Positions 17,315 through 26,126 of a stretch of DNA of 64,000 bases are shown in pieces. The translations under genes and the position numbers were made by a program. Position 1 is the first letter of the stretch; every line of letters begins with the position of its first letter. The notes under the pieces were generated by a model. The model worked only from the letters and a program-made list of their open reading frames with translations, did not search any database and had not been told where the DNA came from. Source of the stretch: Sva-25 sp037385685 (GTDB lineage: Bacteria; Pseudomonadota; Gammaproteobacteria; Chromatiales; Chromatiaceae); contig JARRMW010000005.1 of the NCBI GenBank assembly GCA_037385685.1, positions 1 to 64,000 on the forward strand. Direction: 5' to 3'.

Positions 17315-18259
17315 CTAATTTAGCATAGGTTCAATGATCTGACCGGCATCTTTACCATTTTGTTTCAACCAGATAGCATTTTTTTCACGCCGCAGCCAGG
17401 TCATCTGGCGTTTGGCGAGCTGGCGCGTGGCAGTGATTCCAGTGCTGACCATCTCTTCGTACTTCAGGTCGCCGCGAATGTAGGCGAGCATCTGGCGGTA
17501 ACCGACACTGCGCATGGAAGGAAGATCGGGTGTAAGGGCGTATTTTTCAAGCAGTTCACGAACTTCCTGTTCGAAACCAAGCTCGAGCATGCGTTCAAAG
17601 CGCAGTGCGATGCGCTCACGCAGCTCTTCCCGGCTCCAGGGTGACTGCACCAGCTTGATGGGGCGGTATGGCAGCGTCGATTCCGTTCGTTCCTGCTGCA
17701 GTTCGGTCATCGACTTGCCGGTCACCGCATGCACCTCGAGCGCACGCTGGATACGCTGCGGGTCGTTCGGATGAATGCGTCTGGCCGCTGCCGGATCGAC
17801 GGCCGCGAGACGCGCGTGCATCGCCTGCCAGCCGATCTGCTGTGCCTCGTCGAGCAGCTGCTGCCGGATTGCTTCATCCGCCTGCGGCAGGTTCGAGAGC
17901 CCCTGCTCCAGCGCGCGGAAATAGAGCATGGTTCCGCCGGCCAGCAAGGGGATGCGCCCGGCTGCGGTGATGTCGGCCATTTCGCGCAGGGCGTCCGCGC
18001 GAAATCGTGCAGCGGAATAGGCCTCGGTCGGCGCGACGATATCGATCAGGCGGTGCGGCGCTTGCGCGAGTTCCTCGGCAGAAGGCTTGGCGGTACCGAT
18101 ATTCATGTCACGGTAGACAAGTGCGGAATCGACGCTAATGACGTCGACAGGCAACTGCCGGGCGAGTTCGATGGCGAGATCCGTCTTGCCCGAGGCCGTC
18201 GGCCCCATGATGAAAATGGCCGGTGGCAGCGGCTCCTCTATTGACCGCGACTGAACCAT
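17315..18259 (-). CDS. miaA: tRNA dimethylallyltransferase
   Basis: Transfers a dimethylallyl group to N6 of adenosine-37 in tRNAs that read UNN codons. The N-terminal P-loop is GPTASGKTDLA, followed by DSALVYRDMNIGTAKPS (the Asp that binds the tRNA base and prenyl donor site). HPNDPQRIQRALEV and SVGYRQMLAY are conserved further on. At 314 residues the length is normal. The start overlaps the mutL stop by 22 nt, so the two are translationally linked. Confidence 0.96.
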   Translation of the reverse strand: MVQSRSIEEPLPPAIFIMGPTASGKTDLAIELARQLPVDVISVDSALVYRDMNIGTAKPSAEELAQAPHRLIDIVAPTEAYSAARFRADALREMADITAAGRIPLLAGGTMLYFRALEQGLSNLPQADEAIRQQLLDEAQQIGWQAMHARLAAVDPAAARRIHPNDPQRIQRALEVHAVTGKSMTELQQERTESTLPYRPIKLVQSPWSREELRERIALRFERMLELGFEQEVRELLEKYALTPDLPSMRSVGYRQMLAYIRGDLKYEEMVSTGITATRQLAKRQMTWLRREKNAIWLKQNGKDAGQIIEPMLN

Positions 18260-20052
18260 TTGTCCATGTCACCAAGCGACCAGACCATCCAGGTGGGACG
18301 GCCGTGGTTACACTGGTCGCTGCGCTCTGTGCGTTCCATGTCACGCAGCAGGCCATTCATTTCGTCGAGGGTCAGCTTGCGGTTGGCACGCACCGATCCG
18401 TGGCAGGCCATGGTCGAGAGGATCGCATTGATGTCGTCGCTGATACGGTTGCTGTTGCCATACATGGCGAAATCCGAGAGCAGATCGCGCAGCAGGCGCT
18501 CCGCATCTGCACCCTGCAGGTAGACAGGCATCGAACGCACGACAAGCGTGGACTCGCCCAGCCGGTCAATCTCCATACCAAGCCTGCCAAACCAGTCTCG
18601 CTGCTCGTCGGCCAGCTCTGCCTCGCGCGGGCTGACCTGCACCGAGACCGGAACCAGCAGAGGCTGGGACCTGAGCCGGTCATCCTGCAGCGCCGTTTTC
18701 ATGCGCTCGTAGGTGATGCGCTCGTGTGCAGCATGCATATCGACGACCACAAGCCCGTCGGCATTCTGCGCCAGTATGTAGACCCCGTGAAGCTGTCCCA
18801 GCGCGAAGCCGAGTGGCGGCATCTCGCTCTGCACGCTCTCTTCGCCTGTCGAACCGGGTTCCGGTTCTGTCCGCAGCGGGGCTGGTTGCTGCATCCTGAA
18901 GGCGGTTTGCCAGGCGGATGGGCGTTCCCTGACGCCGAGACCCAGCGAACTCTGCAGTGCTGACGGTTGACGAAGCTGCGAAGCAGCTTGTGCGGCCTGC
19001 GGTTCGAGTTGCGGCACGCCGGCACTCTCACGCGGACGCGTCTCTGCCAGTACCTGGTGCAGCGTGCGGAAAATAAAATCATGTACCAGCCTGCCCTCGC
19101 GAAACCGCACCTCGTGCTTGGTCGGATGCACGTTGACATCCACCATCACCGGATCGAGTTCGAGATAGATAAGATAGGCAGGTTGCCGCCCGTGGTAGAG
19201 CACATCCTGGTAGGCCTGGCGCACGGCATGGGTGACCAGCTTGTCTCTCACCATGCGCCCGTTGACAAAGAAGTGCTGCATGTCCGCCTGGCTGCGAGAA
19301 AAGGAAGGCAGCCCGACCCAGCCCCAGAGCCTCAGCCCGGCCGCTTGCTGCTCGAACGCCAGGCTGTTGTCGACGAAGCCTTCCCCGAGCACGCGCGCAA
19401 TGCGCTGCATGCGCCCCGTCTCGTTATCCGCCGTGTTGAGCTGCAAAACAGGCCGCTGGTTGTGCGCAAGGGTGAATGCGACATCGTAGCGCGCCAGTGC
19501 TATGCGCCGGACCAGCTGCTCGATGTGGCCAAACTCTGTCTTCTCGGTTTTCAGGAACTTGCGCCGTGCGGGGGTGTTGTAGAAGAGATCGCGGACATCG
19601 ACCGTGGTCCCTTGCGGATGCGCGGCCGGTTTGAGTTCACCGTCCGGCGTGATCGCGTAACCCTGCCCTGCGCCGGCCGAGGTTGACGTCAGCGTGAGAC
19701 GTGAAACCGAGCCGATGCTCGGCAAAGCCTCCCCGCGAAAACCCATACTTGCGATGCGCTCGAGCTCCTCGAGGCTTTGCAGCTTGCTCGTGGCATGGCG
19801 CGAGAGCGCCAGCGCGAGGTCATCGGGATGGATACCACTGCCGTCGTCACGTACCTGGATGCGCTTGACGCCTCCCTGCTCGACCAGGATCTCGATACGG
19901 CGTGCACCGGCATCGAGACTGTTCTCGGCCAGCTCCTTGATCACGGAGGCCGGACGCTCCACGACCTCGCCGGCAGCAATCTGGTTGACGAGGACCGTTG
20001 GTAGCGCACCAATACGACGCGGTTCTGGAGAGGAAGCAATCTCGGCAGTCAT
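18238..20052 (-). CDS. mutL: DNA mismatch repair protein MutL (with endonuclease-type motif)
   Basis: Links MutS mismatch recognition to downstream repair. The N-terminal GHKL ATPase domain shows IAAGEVVERPASVIKEL, ENSLDAG and DDGSGI, MGFRGEALPSI. A variable proline/glutamine-rich linker follows (about 345-410). The C-terminal dimer domain carries DMHAAHERITYE, which fits the D(Q/M)HAx2Ex4E metal-binding endonuclease motif, plus ACHGSVR and CNHGRPTW. E. coli MutL lacks this motif, whereas the Pseudomonas-type enzyme has it, so this MutL probably nicks DNA itself. No mutH is present in the window. At 604 residues the length is usual. Confidence 0.95.
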   Translation of the reverse strand: MTAEIASSPEPRRIGALPTVLVNQIAAGEVVERPASVIKELAENSLDAGARRIEILVEQGGVKRIQVRDDGSGIHPDDLALALSRHATSKLQSLEELERIASMGFRGEALPSIGSVSRLTLTSTSAGAGQGYAITPDGELKPAAHPQGTTVDVRDLFYNTPARRKFLKTEKTEFGHIEQLVRRIALARYDVAFTLAHNQRPVLQLNTADNETGRMQRIARVLGEGFVDNSLAFEQQAAGLRLWGWVGLPSFSRSQADMQHFFVNGRMVRDKLVTHAVRQAYQDVLYHGRQPAYLIYLELDPVMVDVNVHPTKHEVRFREGRLVHDFIFRTLHQVLAETRPRESAGVPQLEPQAAQAASQLRQPSALQSSLGLGVRERPSAWQTAFRMQQPAPLRTEPEPGSTGEESVQSEMPPLGFALGQLHGVYILAQNADGLVVVDMHAAHERITYERMKTALQDDRLRSQPLLVPVSVQVSPREAELADEQRDWFGRLGMEIDRLGESTLVVRSMPVYLQGADAERLLRDLLSDFAMYGNSNRISDDINAILSTMACHGSVRANRKLTLDEMNGLLRDMERTERSDQCNHGRPTWMVWSLGDMDKWFSRGQ

Positions 20053-20104
20053 GCCGGCATTGTGCCAGCTCGACCGGATTAACGAAACGGCGAGAGGACG
20101 AGCG

Positions 20105-21481
20105 TCAGCTCTTGCCCGGGATTTTCAGCACCTGGCCGACTCGGATCAGGTTGGATTCCAGACTGTTGAGATTCTTCAGCTGTGCGAGACTGACCCGGTG
20201 TTTGGTTGCAATGGCGGAGAGTGTGTCTCCCGGAGCAATGACATACTGGCCTGCCGGCTGCACCTTGTCGCGTGATGCCAGCCAGGTTCCGGGGGGTGGC
20301 GAATTGTTGAAATAGGTGCGGATCCCCGTGAGGACGGCTTTTGCAATACGCTGCTGGTGTTTCGGGTCACGCAGTTTTTGCTCCTCCTCCGGATTCGAGA
20401 TGAACGCTGTTTCGACGAGCATTGACGGGATATCCGGAGACTTGAGCACCATGAAGCGGGCTTTCTGGACATTGCGTGAATGCATTTTCCCGATCCGGCC
20501 GAGATTTCTCGCCGTCTGTTGGGCCACCTCGTGACTGACCTGCATGGTAGCGGCCTGGCTGAGGTCGAGCAGTACGGAAGCCAGCACGTTGTCCTTGTCA
20601 TCGAGGCTCACGCCGCCGACAAGGTCGGCCTGGTTCTCGCTGTTGGCCAGCCAGCGTGCGGCCTCACTCGAGGCGCCCTTGTGGGAAAGCACGAACACCG
20701 ACGAGCCGCGCGCACGCTTGTCACGGAAAGCATCGGCATGGATAGAGACAAAGAAGTCCGCGCGATGCTTGCGCGCTATCTGCATGCGCTTGCGCAGCGG
20801 GATGTAATAGTCACCCGTGCGCACGAGAACCCCCTTCATGCCGGGCTCTGCATCGACGAGCGCCTTGAGTTTTTTCGCAATCTGCAGCACGACCTTCTTC
20901 TCATAGGTGCCGCGGTAGCCGACAGCCCCGCTGTCCTCACCGCCATGGCCGGCATCGATGGCAATCACGATATCCCTGCCACGCACATCCTCCAGTGTCA
21001 GTATCGGCTTGTCGGACTTGTCTGGTACGGGTTTGCTGGTGGAGGGCGCGGAGACCACGGCTGGCGCAGGAGTATCGGCGGCCTCTGTATCATCCGGCGA
21101 GCTGGCATAGAGATCGAGAACCAGGCGGTGTCCGTAGGGGCCGTTGGGATCGAGCTGGAAGCTCTTGAGCTTGACATCGCTGCGCAAGCCGATCGACACC
21201 AGCACGTCCCCGTCGCGCGCGTCGCTTCGTATCGACTCAATGATTTTGTGCGACTTGAATTGTGGCATTTCGGCCTTCAGCGCACTCTGCTTCATGCGCA
21301 GGGAGACATGGTTCATGCCTTCGAAATCCATCACCTCGTATTCGACCGTGTTTGACATGTCGAACACCAGGCGCGTCCGGTCCGGGGCCGTCCAGCTGCG
21401 TACACCACTGATCTCGGCATCCGCAGTCACTTCAGCAGCCAGGAAAAGAAGGAGCAGCAATGCAAGCAAGCACTTTTTCAT
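20105..21481 (-). CDS. amiB: N-acetylmuramoyl-L-alanine amidase (AmiB/AmiC type) with AMIN and LysM domains
   Basis: Exported cell-wall amidase that splits septal peptidoglycan during daughter-cell separation. The N-terminus is a signal peptide (MKKCLLALLLLLFLAAEVTADA). An AMIN domain targeting the septum follows (about 25-130), then the zinc-dependent Amidase_3 domain (about 170-390) with IAIDAGHGGEDSGAVG (zinc His), FVSIHADAF (second His) and LVETAFISNP (catalytic Glu). A C-terminal LysM domain begins VIAPGDTLSAIATKH. It precedes mutL by 52 nt, the conserved order; the usual upstream tsaE gene is not here. Confidence 0.95.
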   Translation of the reverse strand: MKKCLLALLLLLFLAAEVTADAEISGVRSWTAPDRTRLVFDMSNTVEYEVMDFEGMNHVSLRMKQSALKAEMPQFKSHKIIESIRSDARDGDVLVSIGLRSDVKLKSFQLDPNGPYGHRLVLDLYASSPDDTEAADTPAPAVVSAPSTSKPVPDKSDKPILTLEDVRGRDIVIAIDAGHGGEDSGAVGYRGTYEKKVVLQIAKKLKALVDAEPGMKGVLVRTGDYYIPLRKRMQIARKHRADFFVSIHADAFRDKRARGSSVFVLSHKGASSEAARWLANSENQADLVGGVSLDDKDNVLASVLLDLSQAATMQVSHEVAQQTARNLGRIGKMHSRNVQKARFMVLKSPDIPSMLVETAFISNPEEEQKLRDPKHQQRIAKAVLTGIRTYFNNSPPPGTWLASRDKVQPAGQYVIAPGDTLSAIATKHRVSLAQLKNLNSLESNLIRVGQVLKIPGKS

Positions 21482-21532
21482 TGTTTTGCCCGTGCAAAAA
21501 ATACAGCCTGAGAGAAATATTCTTATTTATTC

Positions 21533-21560
21533 AGTATATAGGATATATTTCTAGTGTCTA
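21533..21560 (-). promoter_or_regulatory. Candidate promoter for amiB-mutL-miaA
   Basis: On the minus strand in an AT-rich gap: TAGACA (21555-21560), spacer 16, TATACT (21533-21538), about 50 nt before the amiB start. A separate TTGACA lies just upstream. Assignment is by consensus only. Confidence 0.45.
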
Positions 21561-21673
21561 CTTTAGAATTGTCAAGTGACAATTTTGTGCCAAGTTGCTG
21601 ATTATGCACTACTGCTTGCCAACAGGTCATTTCAACCACAGGATAATGAACTAACGATTTGATTCAATTCAAT

Positions 21674-21704
21674 AAAAAAGGCACGCCGCTGGCGTGCCTT
21701 TTCA
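21674..21704 (-). terminator. Rho-independent terminator of the hemerythrin-like gene
   Basis: Stem GGCACGCC / GGCGTGCC (21680-21687 and 21691-21698) with a 3-nt loop and a run of T on the minus strand (A6 at 21674-21679 on plus), 28 nt after the stop codon at 21726. Confidence 0.85.
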
Positions 21705-21725
21705 AAATAGCTTGTCTGTCGGGCT

Positions 21726-22175
21726 TCAGGCGACCAGCAGTTCACGCTCTCCGGTGACCTCGCGAACCATCGGGAAGAGCTTCTCGCTTTCGCTCTGAAT
21801 CCTGTCGAGCACGAGATTGAACATCTCCTCGGTCTCTTCTGCGAACGCGTCGTAATCGCCGATGCGCAACTCCTTGCCACGCTTGCTGCACCACTTTTTC
21901 AGGTAGGTCGAGAAAACCCGCTTGATCTCGTTTTCACCAGACATGAAATTGGCAGCCATGTTCCGTGCTTTGGGGTCGCTCTGGTTCAGCAACTTGCGAT
22001 AGACATGCTTGTTCTGGAGCTCGAGATGCTCCTTGACGCGATCAACGAAGTCGAAAAAGAGATCACAGGTGACCTGGGCATCGCAGAGTCCGCGATCAGC
22101 CAGCAGAACGTTGAGTACGTTCGACAGCTCGGTAATCCGGTCGTTTTGTCTGTTCAGCTCTTCGTATGTCAACAT
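21726..22175 (-). CDS. Hemerythrin-like four-helix protein, depleted in metal ligands
   Basis: A 149-residue, charged, all-helical soluble protein with the layout of the HHE/hemerythrin family: VKEHLELQNKHVYRKLL in the second helix and a C-terminal ESEKLFPMV where the family usually has HExxLFP. Only two histidines (about positions 50 and 57) are present in the whole protein, whereas classical hemerythrins use five for the di-iron site. It may bind a different metal set or none. AAGGAG lies about 8 nt before the ATG. It is a single-gene unit with its own candidate promoter and a strong terminator. Function is unknown. Confidence 0.7.
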   Translation of the reverse strand: MLTYEELNRQNDRITELSNVLNVLLADRGLCDAQVTCDLFFDFVDRVKEHLELQNKHVYRKLLNQSDPKARNMAANFMSGENEIKRVFSTYLKKWCSKRGKELRIGDYDAFAEETEEMFNLVLDRIQSESEKLFPMVREVTGERELLVA

Positions 22176-22510
22176 GATGGTACTCCTTGGGATGGTAATG
22201 ACGAATTGCGCTTCCCTTTCTACCTTCTACATAATGAATGCGAGTTGTTTTTGTTGCAGCCTGTTAATCGGCTGTTGTGATTGTCTCGCTTCTTTTCCGC
22301 ATTCTACACACTGGCAAAAATCATTGTAAATGCCTGTTTGAACATTAGTTTTTTATGATATTGCCAGATACTCCAACTCCCAGCTCACCCCCTCGCTGTT
22401 CGCAAAACCGCATCATCCCGGAGCGGGCCGGTACTAGGGTGGTCTCCGGCTACGCAGCCGGAGCGCTTTCCGTTACACTGTCGGCCACCAGCAATTGACA
22501 CCATACTGCA
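22176..22510. other. Intergenic stretch between divergent hemerythrin-like and cupin genes
   Basis: About 335 bp without a gene. It holds the minus-strand promoter described separately, a leader of roughly 120 nt for the hemerythrin-like gene, a separated GAATGCG / CGCATTC pair (about 22234 and 22299), and a plus-strand hairpin CTCCGGCT / AGCCGGAG (22444-22451 and 22456-22463) before the cupin gene. No conserved RNA family is recognised. Confidence 0.6.
22301..22330 (-). promoter_or_regulatory. Promoter of the hemerythrin-like gene
   Basis: On the minus strand: -35 TTTACA (22325-22330), spacer 18, -10 TAGAAT (22301-22306). It would give a leader of about 120 nt ahead of the start codon at 22175. 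Confidence 0.5.
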
Positions 22511-22792
22511 ATGTCCCCAGAGCCGATTTATTGCGAACACAAACCCTCGCCGGCCAAGCTCGATGTCCTCGGCGCCTATGACTGGCCGATCTGGAAGAAA
22601 GAGGTTTCAACCTTTCCCTGGACCTACGCCGACCAGGAGACCTGCTACATTCTCAAGGGTCGCTTCATCGTGACGCCCGACGGCGGTCAGCCGCAGGAGT
22701 TCAGACGCGGAGACCTGATCACTTTCCCGAAGGGGATGTCCTGCACCTGGGAGATTCTCGAGGACGTCGAAAAGCACTACACCCTCGGCTGA
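22511..22792 (+). CDS. Cupin-domain protein (cupin_3/DUF861 type)
   Basis: A 93-residue single-domain cupin. It shows TYADQETCYILKGRFIV (cupin motif 1) and FRRGDLITFPKGMSCTWEI (motif 2, GDxxxFPxG), typical of the cupin_3 family related to ureidoglycolate-type cupins. The classical metal-binding histidines of motif 1 are replaced here, so metal binding is uncertain. Its substrate is not known. The gene ends one base before the mutS ATG, so it may be co-transcribed with mutS. No good Shine-Dalgarno sequence precedes the ATG. Confidence 0.8.
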   Translation: MSPEPIYCEHKPSPAKLDVLGAYDWPIWKKEVSTFPWTYADQETCYILKGRFIVTPDGGQPQEFRRGDLITFPKGMSCTWEILEDVEKHYTLG

Positions 22793-22793
22793 G

Positions 22794-25382
22794 ATGGGAT
22801 CAGCCCCAGCCGCAGAACAGATCAGCAAGCACACGCCGATGATGCAGCAGTACCTGCGCATCAAGGCGGAGTATCCGCACATGCTGGTGTTCTACCGCAT
22901 GGGGGATTTCTACGAGCTCTTCTACGGTGATGCCGAGAGAGCGGCGAAGCTGCTCGACATCACGCTGACGAAGCGCGGCAAGTCCAACGGCCAGCCGATT
23001 CCCATGGCCGGTATCCCCTACCACGCGGCCGAGAGTTACCTCGGCAAGCTCGTACGCGGTGGCGAATCGGTCGCGATCTGCGAGCAGATCGGCGATCCGG
23101 CGACCTCGAAGGGGCCGGTCGAGCGCAAGGTGGTGCGCATCGTCACGCCCGGCACGGTCACGGACGAAGCACTGCTCGAGGAGCGCCGCGACAACCTGCT
23201 CGCCGCGCTGTGGGAGCACAAGGACGGGTTCGGGCTGGCCGTGCTCGACATCAGCAGCGGGCGCTTCACCATCCAGCAGCCCGACAGCCGCGAGACCCTG
23301 CAAGGCGAGCTCGAACGCCTCAAGCCGGCGGAGCTGCTGCTGCCCGAGGAGCTGGGCAGTGACATCACCGGCGGAAACACAAGGGGAGTCACGCGCCGTC
23401 CCGGCTGGCATTTCGACGTCGACACAGCCACACACCTGCTGACAACCCATTTCGGCACACGCGATCTCTCTGGATTTGGCTGCAGCAACATGCCGCTGGC
23501 TATCAGCGCGGCCGGCGCCTTGCTGCAGTATGTGCAGGAGACCCAGCAGGCGGCACTGCCACACATCAGCGGCCTGGCAATCGAGCGCCACGACGAGGCC
23601 ATCATCATCGATGCAGCGACACGCCGGAACCTCGAGATCGAACAATCCGGCTCCGGCGAGGCGAGCCATACACTGGCAGGGATTCTCGACAACACGGCAA
23701 CCGTCATGGGCAGCCGCCTGCTACGCCGCTGGCTCAACCGCCCGCTGCGTGACAGAGCGCAGGTCAATGCGCGACTCGATGCCATCGAGGAGCTGCTCGA
23801 GACGGGGCTTTTCGTTTCCCTGTCGGAGATCCTTCGCGGTATCGGCGATATCGAGCGCATCATCGCACGCATCGCGCTGCGCAGCGCGCGTCCCAGGGAC
23901 CTGTCGGTGCTGCGCGAGGCGCTCGGCCTGGTTCCCGAACTGCACCGACTGCTTGAGGGAACCGCGAGCCCGGCGCTTGCCGGACTGTGCGAACCGCTGC
24001 AGGGGCATCCGGAGCTGCATGCACTGCTGGTGAAAGCGATCATCGAGAATCCGCCCGTGCTGATCCGCGACGGCGGTGTCATCGCACAGGGCTACGATGC
24101 CGAGCTCGACGAACTGCGTAACCTGTCGCAGAACGCCGACCAGTTCCTGCTCGATCTCGAGCAGCGCGAGCGCGAGCGCACCGGCATCCAGACCCTCAAG
24201 GTGAGCTACAACCGCGTGCACGGCTACTACATCGAGATCAGCAAGCTGCACGCCGAGAGCGTCCCGGAGGAGTACGTTCGCCGCCAGACGCTCAAGAACA
24301 ACGAACGCTATATCACACCCGAACTCAAGAAATTCGAGGACCAGGTGCTGAGCGCGCGAGAACGGGCGCTCGCGCGGGAGAAGCTGCTCTACGAGGAGCT
24401 GCTCGACAGGCTTGCCACAGACATAGCGGGTCTCAAGGAGACTGCCGAAGGCGTCGCCACGCTCGATCTTTTCAGCAACCATGCCGAGCGCGCGCAGACG
24501 CTGCGGCTCAATCGCCCGGAACTGGACGAGGAGGCCGGCATCCGGATCACAGCCGGCCGCCACCCGGTCGTGGAGCAGGTCTCGGATGCCCCGTTCGTTC
24601 CCAATGACACCCTGCTCGACGAGAGCACGCGCATGCTCATCATCACGGGGCCGAACATGGGGGGCAAGTCGACCTTCATGCGCCAGGCCGCCGTCATCGT
24701 GCTCATGGCGGCATCGGGCTCTTTCGTGCCGGCAGAAAGTGCACAGATCGGCCCGGTGGATCGCATCTTCTCGCGCATCGGGGCCTCGGATGATCTCGCC
24801 GGCGGTCGCTCGACCTTCATGGTCGAGATGGAGGAGACGGCCAACATTCTGCACAACGCGACGGAGCATTCTCTCGTCCTCATGGACGAGATCGGCCGCG
24901 GCACCAGCACCTTCGACGGACTGTCGCTCGCCTGGGCCTGCGCCCTTGAGCTGGCAAGCCGCATCCACGCCTTTACGCTCTTCGCAACCCACTATTTCGA
25001 GCTCACGACCCTGCCCGAGGAGCAGGCGGCGATCGCCAATGTGCACCTGGACGCGACCGAACACGGCGACTCCATCGTCTTCCTGCACAGTGTCAAGCCG
25101 GGACCTGCCAACCAGAGTTACGGCCTGCAAGTGGCACAGCTCGCCGGCGTGCCGCGACCCGTGATCAGCCGCGCACGAAAGCGCTTGCAGGAGCTCGAGC
25201 AGGCCGCGGTCGAACAGGCATCGAGCAACCAGCTGTCACTCTTCGTGAGCGACGCCTGCAAGCAGCAAGAGGCCGACCCGCTGCACGAGGCGTTCGACGA
25301 GATCGATCCTGACAGCCTGACGCCGCGCGAGGCGCTCGACCTGCTCTACAGGCTCAAGGAGATCAGCGGTGATAACGAATAG
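22794..25382 (+). CDS. mutS: DNA mismatch repair protein MutS
   Basis: Recognises mismatches and small loops. The N-terminal mismatch-binding domain has the Phe-X-Glu segment in FYRMGDFYELFYGDA. The connector, lever and clamp domains follow. The ABC-type ATPase has GPNMGGKSTFMRQ (Walker A), RGTSTFDGLSLAWA (signature/Walker B, with LMDEIGRGT) and FATHYFELT. A C-terminal tail with QLSLFV matches the beta-clamp-binding type. At 862 residues the length is usual. The ATG lies 1 nt after the cupin stop, and the gene overlaps the following rhombosortase by 14 nt. Confidence 0.97.
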   Translation: MGSAPAAEQISKHTPMMQQYLRIKAEYPHMLVFYRMGDFYELFYGDAERAAKLLDITLTKRGKSNGQPIPMAGIPYHAAESYLGKLVRGGESVAICEQIGDPATSKGPVERKVVRIVTPGTVTDEALLEERRDNLLAALWEHKDGFGLAVLDISSGRFTIQQPDSRETLQGELERLKPAELLLPEELGSDITGGNTRGVTRRPGWHFDVDTATHLLTTHFGTRDLSGFGCSNMPLAISAAGALLQYVQETQQAALPHISGLAIERHDEAIIIDAATRRNLEIEQSGSGEASHTLAGILDNTATVMGSRLLRRWLNRPLRDRAQVNARLDAIEELLETGLFVSLSEILRGIGDIERIIARIALRSARPRDLSVLREALGLVPELHRLLEGTASPALAGLCEPLQGHPELHALLVKAIIENPPVLIRDGGVIAQGYDAELDELRNLSQNADQFLLDLEQRERERTGIQTLKVSYNRVHGYYIEISKLHAESVPEEYVRRQTLKNNERYITPELKKFEDQVLSARERALAREKLLYEELLDRLATDIAGLKETAEGVATLDLFSNHAERAQTLRLNRPELDEEAGIRITAGRHPVVEQVSDAPFVPNDTLLDESTRMLIITGPNMGGKSTFMRQAAVIVLMAASGSFVPAESAQIGPVDRIFSRIGASDDLAGGRSTFMVEMEETANILHNATEHSLVLMDEIGRGTSTFDGLSLAWACALELASRIHAFTLFATHYFELTTLPEEQAAIANVHLDATEHGDSIVFLHSVKPGPANQSYGLQVAQLAGVPRPVISRARKRLQELEQAAVEQASSNQLSLFVSDACKQQEADPLHEAFDEIDPDSLTPREALDLLYRLKEISGDNE

Positions 25383-25956
25383 GCTCACTCTCTCGCTGCT
25401 GCTGTTCGTCCTGCTTTTCGCGATCGTGCAACTGTTGCAGCAGTCAGGGTTCGATCTGCGTCTGCTGTCGACGACACTGCACGATCACGCCTGGTACCGC
25501 CTCGTGACGGGACACCTGGTTCACACCAACTGGCCCCACATGCTCATGAACAGTGCCGCCCTGCTGATCACGCTGTTGCTGTTCCCGGTGGTTTACGGCA
25601 AAGCCCGGCTGCTGGGCAGCTGCGTGCTCTGGAACATGCTCTTTATCAGCTTCGGCATTCTGTTGCTGTTTCCGCAGATCGGCTGGTACGCCGGCTTTTC
25701 AGGCGTAGTGCACGGCCTGCTCATGACGGGTGCCTTGCTGAGCCTGCGCGAGCCGGTGTCGAAGCTCCTGTTGGTGCTGCTTGTCGCCAAGGTCGGGTGG
25801 GAACTCTGGTCCGGGGGCGACAGTGTCAGCACGGAGCTGATCGATGCGCCGGTGATCTACGAGGCCCATCTGCTCGGCCTGATGGCGGGAGCCCTTGCCG
25901 CGCTGCCGCTGCAACTCCTTTCAATGGTGCGTGAATCCCGGATAAGCGCGCCATGA
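25369..25956 (+). CDS. rrtA: Rhombosortase, rhomboid-family GlyGly-CTERM serine protease
   Basis: Small six-helix rhomboid relative that processes exported proteins carrying a C-terminal GlyGly-CTERM sorting signal. The 195 residues are mostly membrane segments. Family marks are LVTGHLVHTNWPHMLMN early on, the catalytic Ser in GFSGVVHG (about residue 111) and the catalytic His in YEAHLLG (about residue 167). It starts at a GTG overlapping the end of mutS by 14 nt, so it is likely translated from the mutS message. No protein with a GlyGly-CTERM tail is encoded in this window; targets must lie elsewhere. Confidence 0.85.
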   Translation: MITNRLTLSLLLFVLLFAIVQLLQQSGFDLRLLSTTLHDHAWYRLVTGHLVHTNWPHMLMNSAALLITLLLFPVVYGKARLLGSCVLWNMLFISFGILLLFPQIGWYAGFSGVVHGLLMTGALLSLREPVSKLLLVLLVAKVGWELWSGGDSVSTELIDAPVIYEAHLLGLMAGALAALPLQLLSMVRESRISAP

Positions 25957-26092
25957 GCGACAGCGGGATTCTCGCGTTCATTGAAAGACCGCTGCGACCC
26001 GCAAGGTCAGCGTCGCTGCCGGCGCCATGCTCTGCATGCAAGGGGATATCCTCAATAACTCCTGATTGTCGAGAGCGGTACCGGTGGAGTGA

Positions 26093-26120
26093 GAGTTCCG
26101 GGCGCCAGTGCCCGGAACTC
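26093..26120 (+). terminator. Probable terminator after rrtA
   Basis: Perfect 11-bp stem GAGTTCCGGGC / GCCCGGAACTC with a 6-nt loop. A T-run begins 11 nt later (about 26131), making plus-strand termination plausible. The DUF2892 stop on the minus strand is 7 nt away. The 136 bp between rrtA and this hairpin hold nothing else I recognise. Confidence 0.5.
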
Positions 26121-26126
26121 ACCGTT

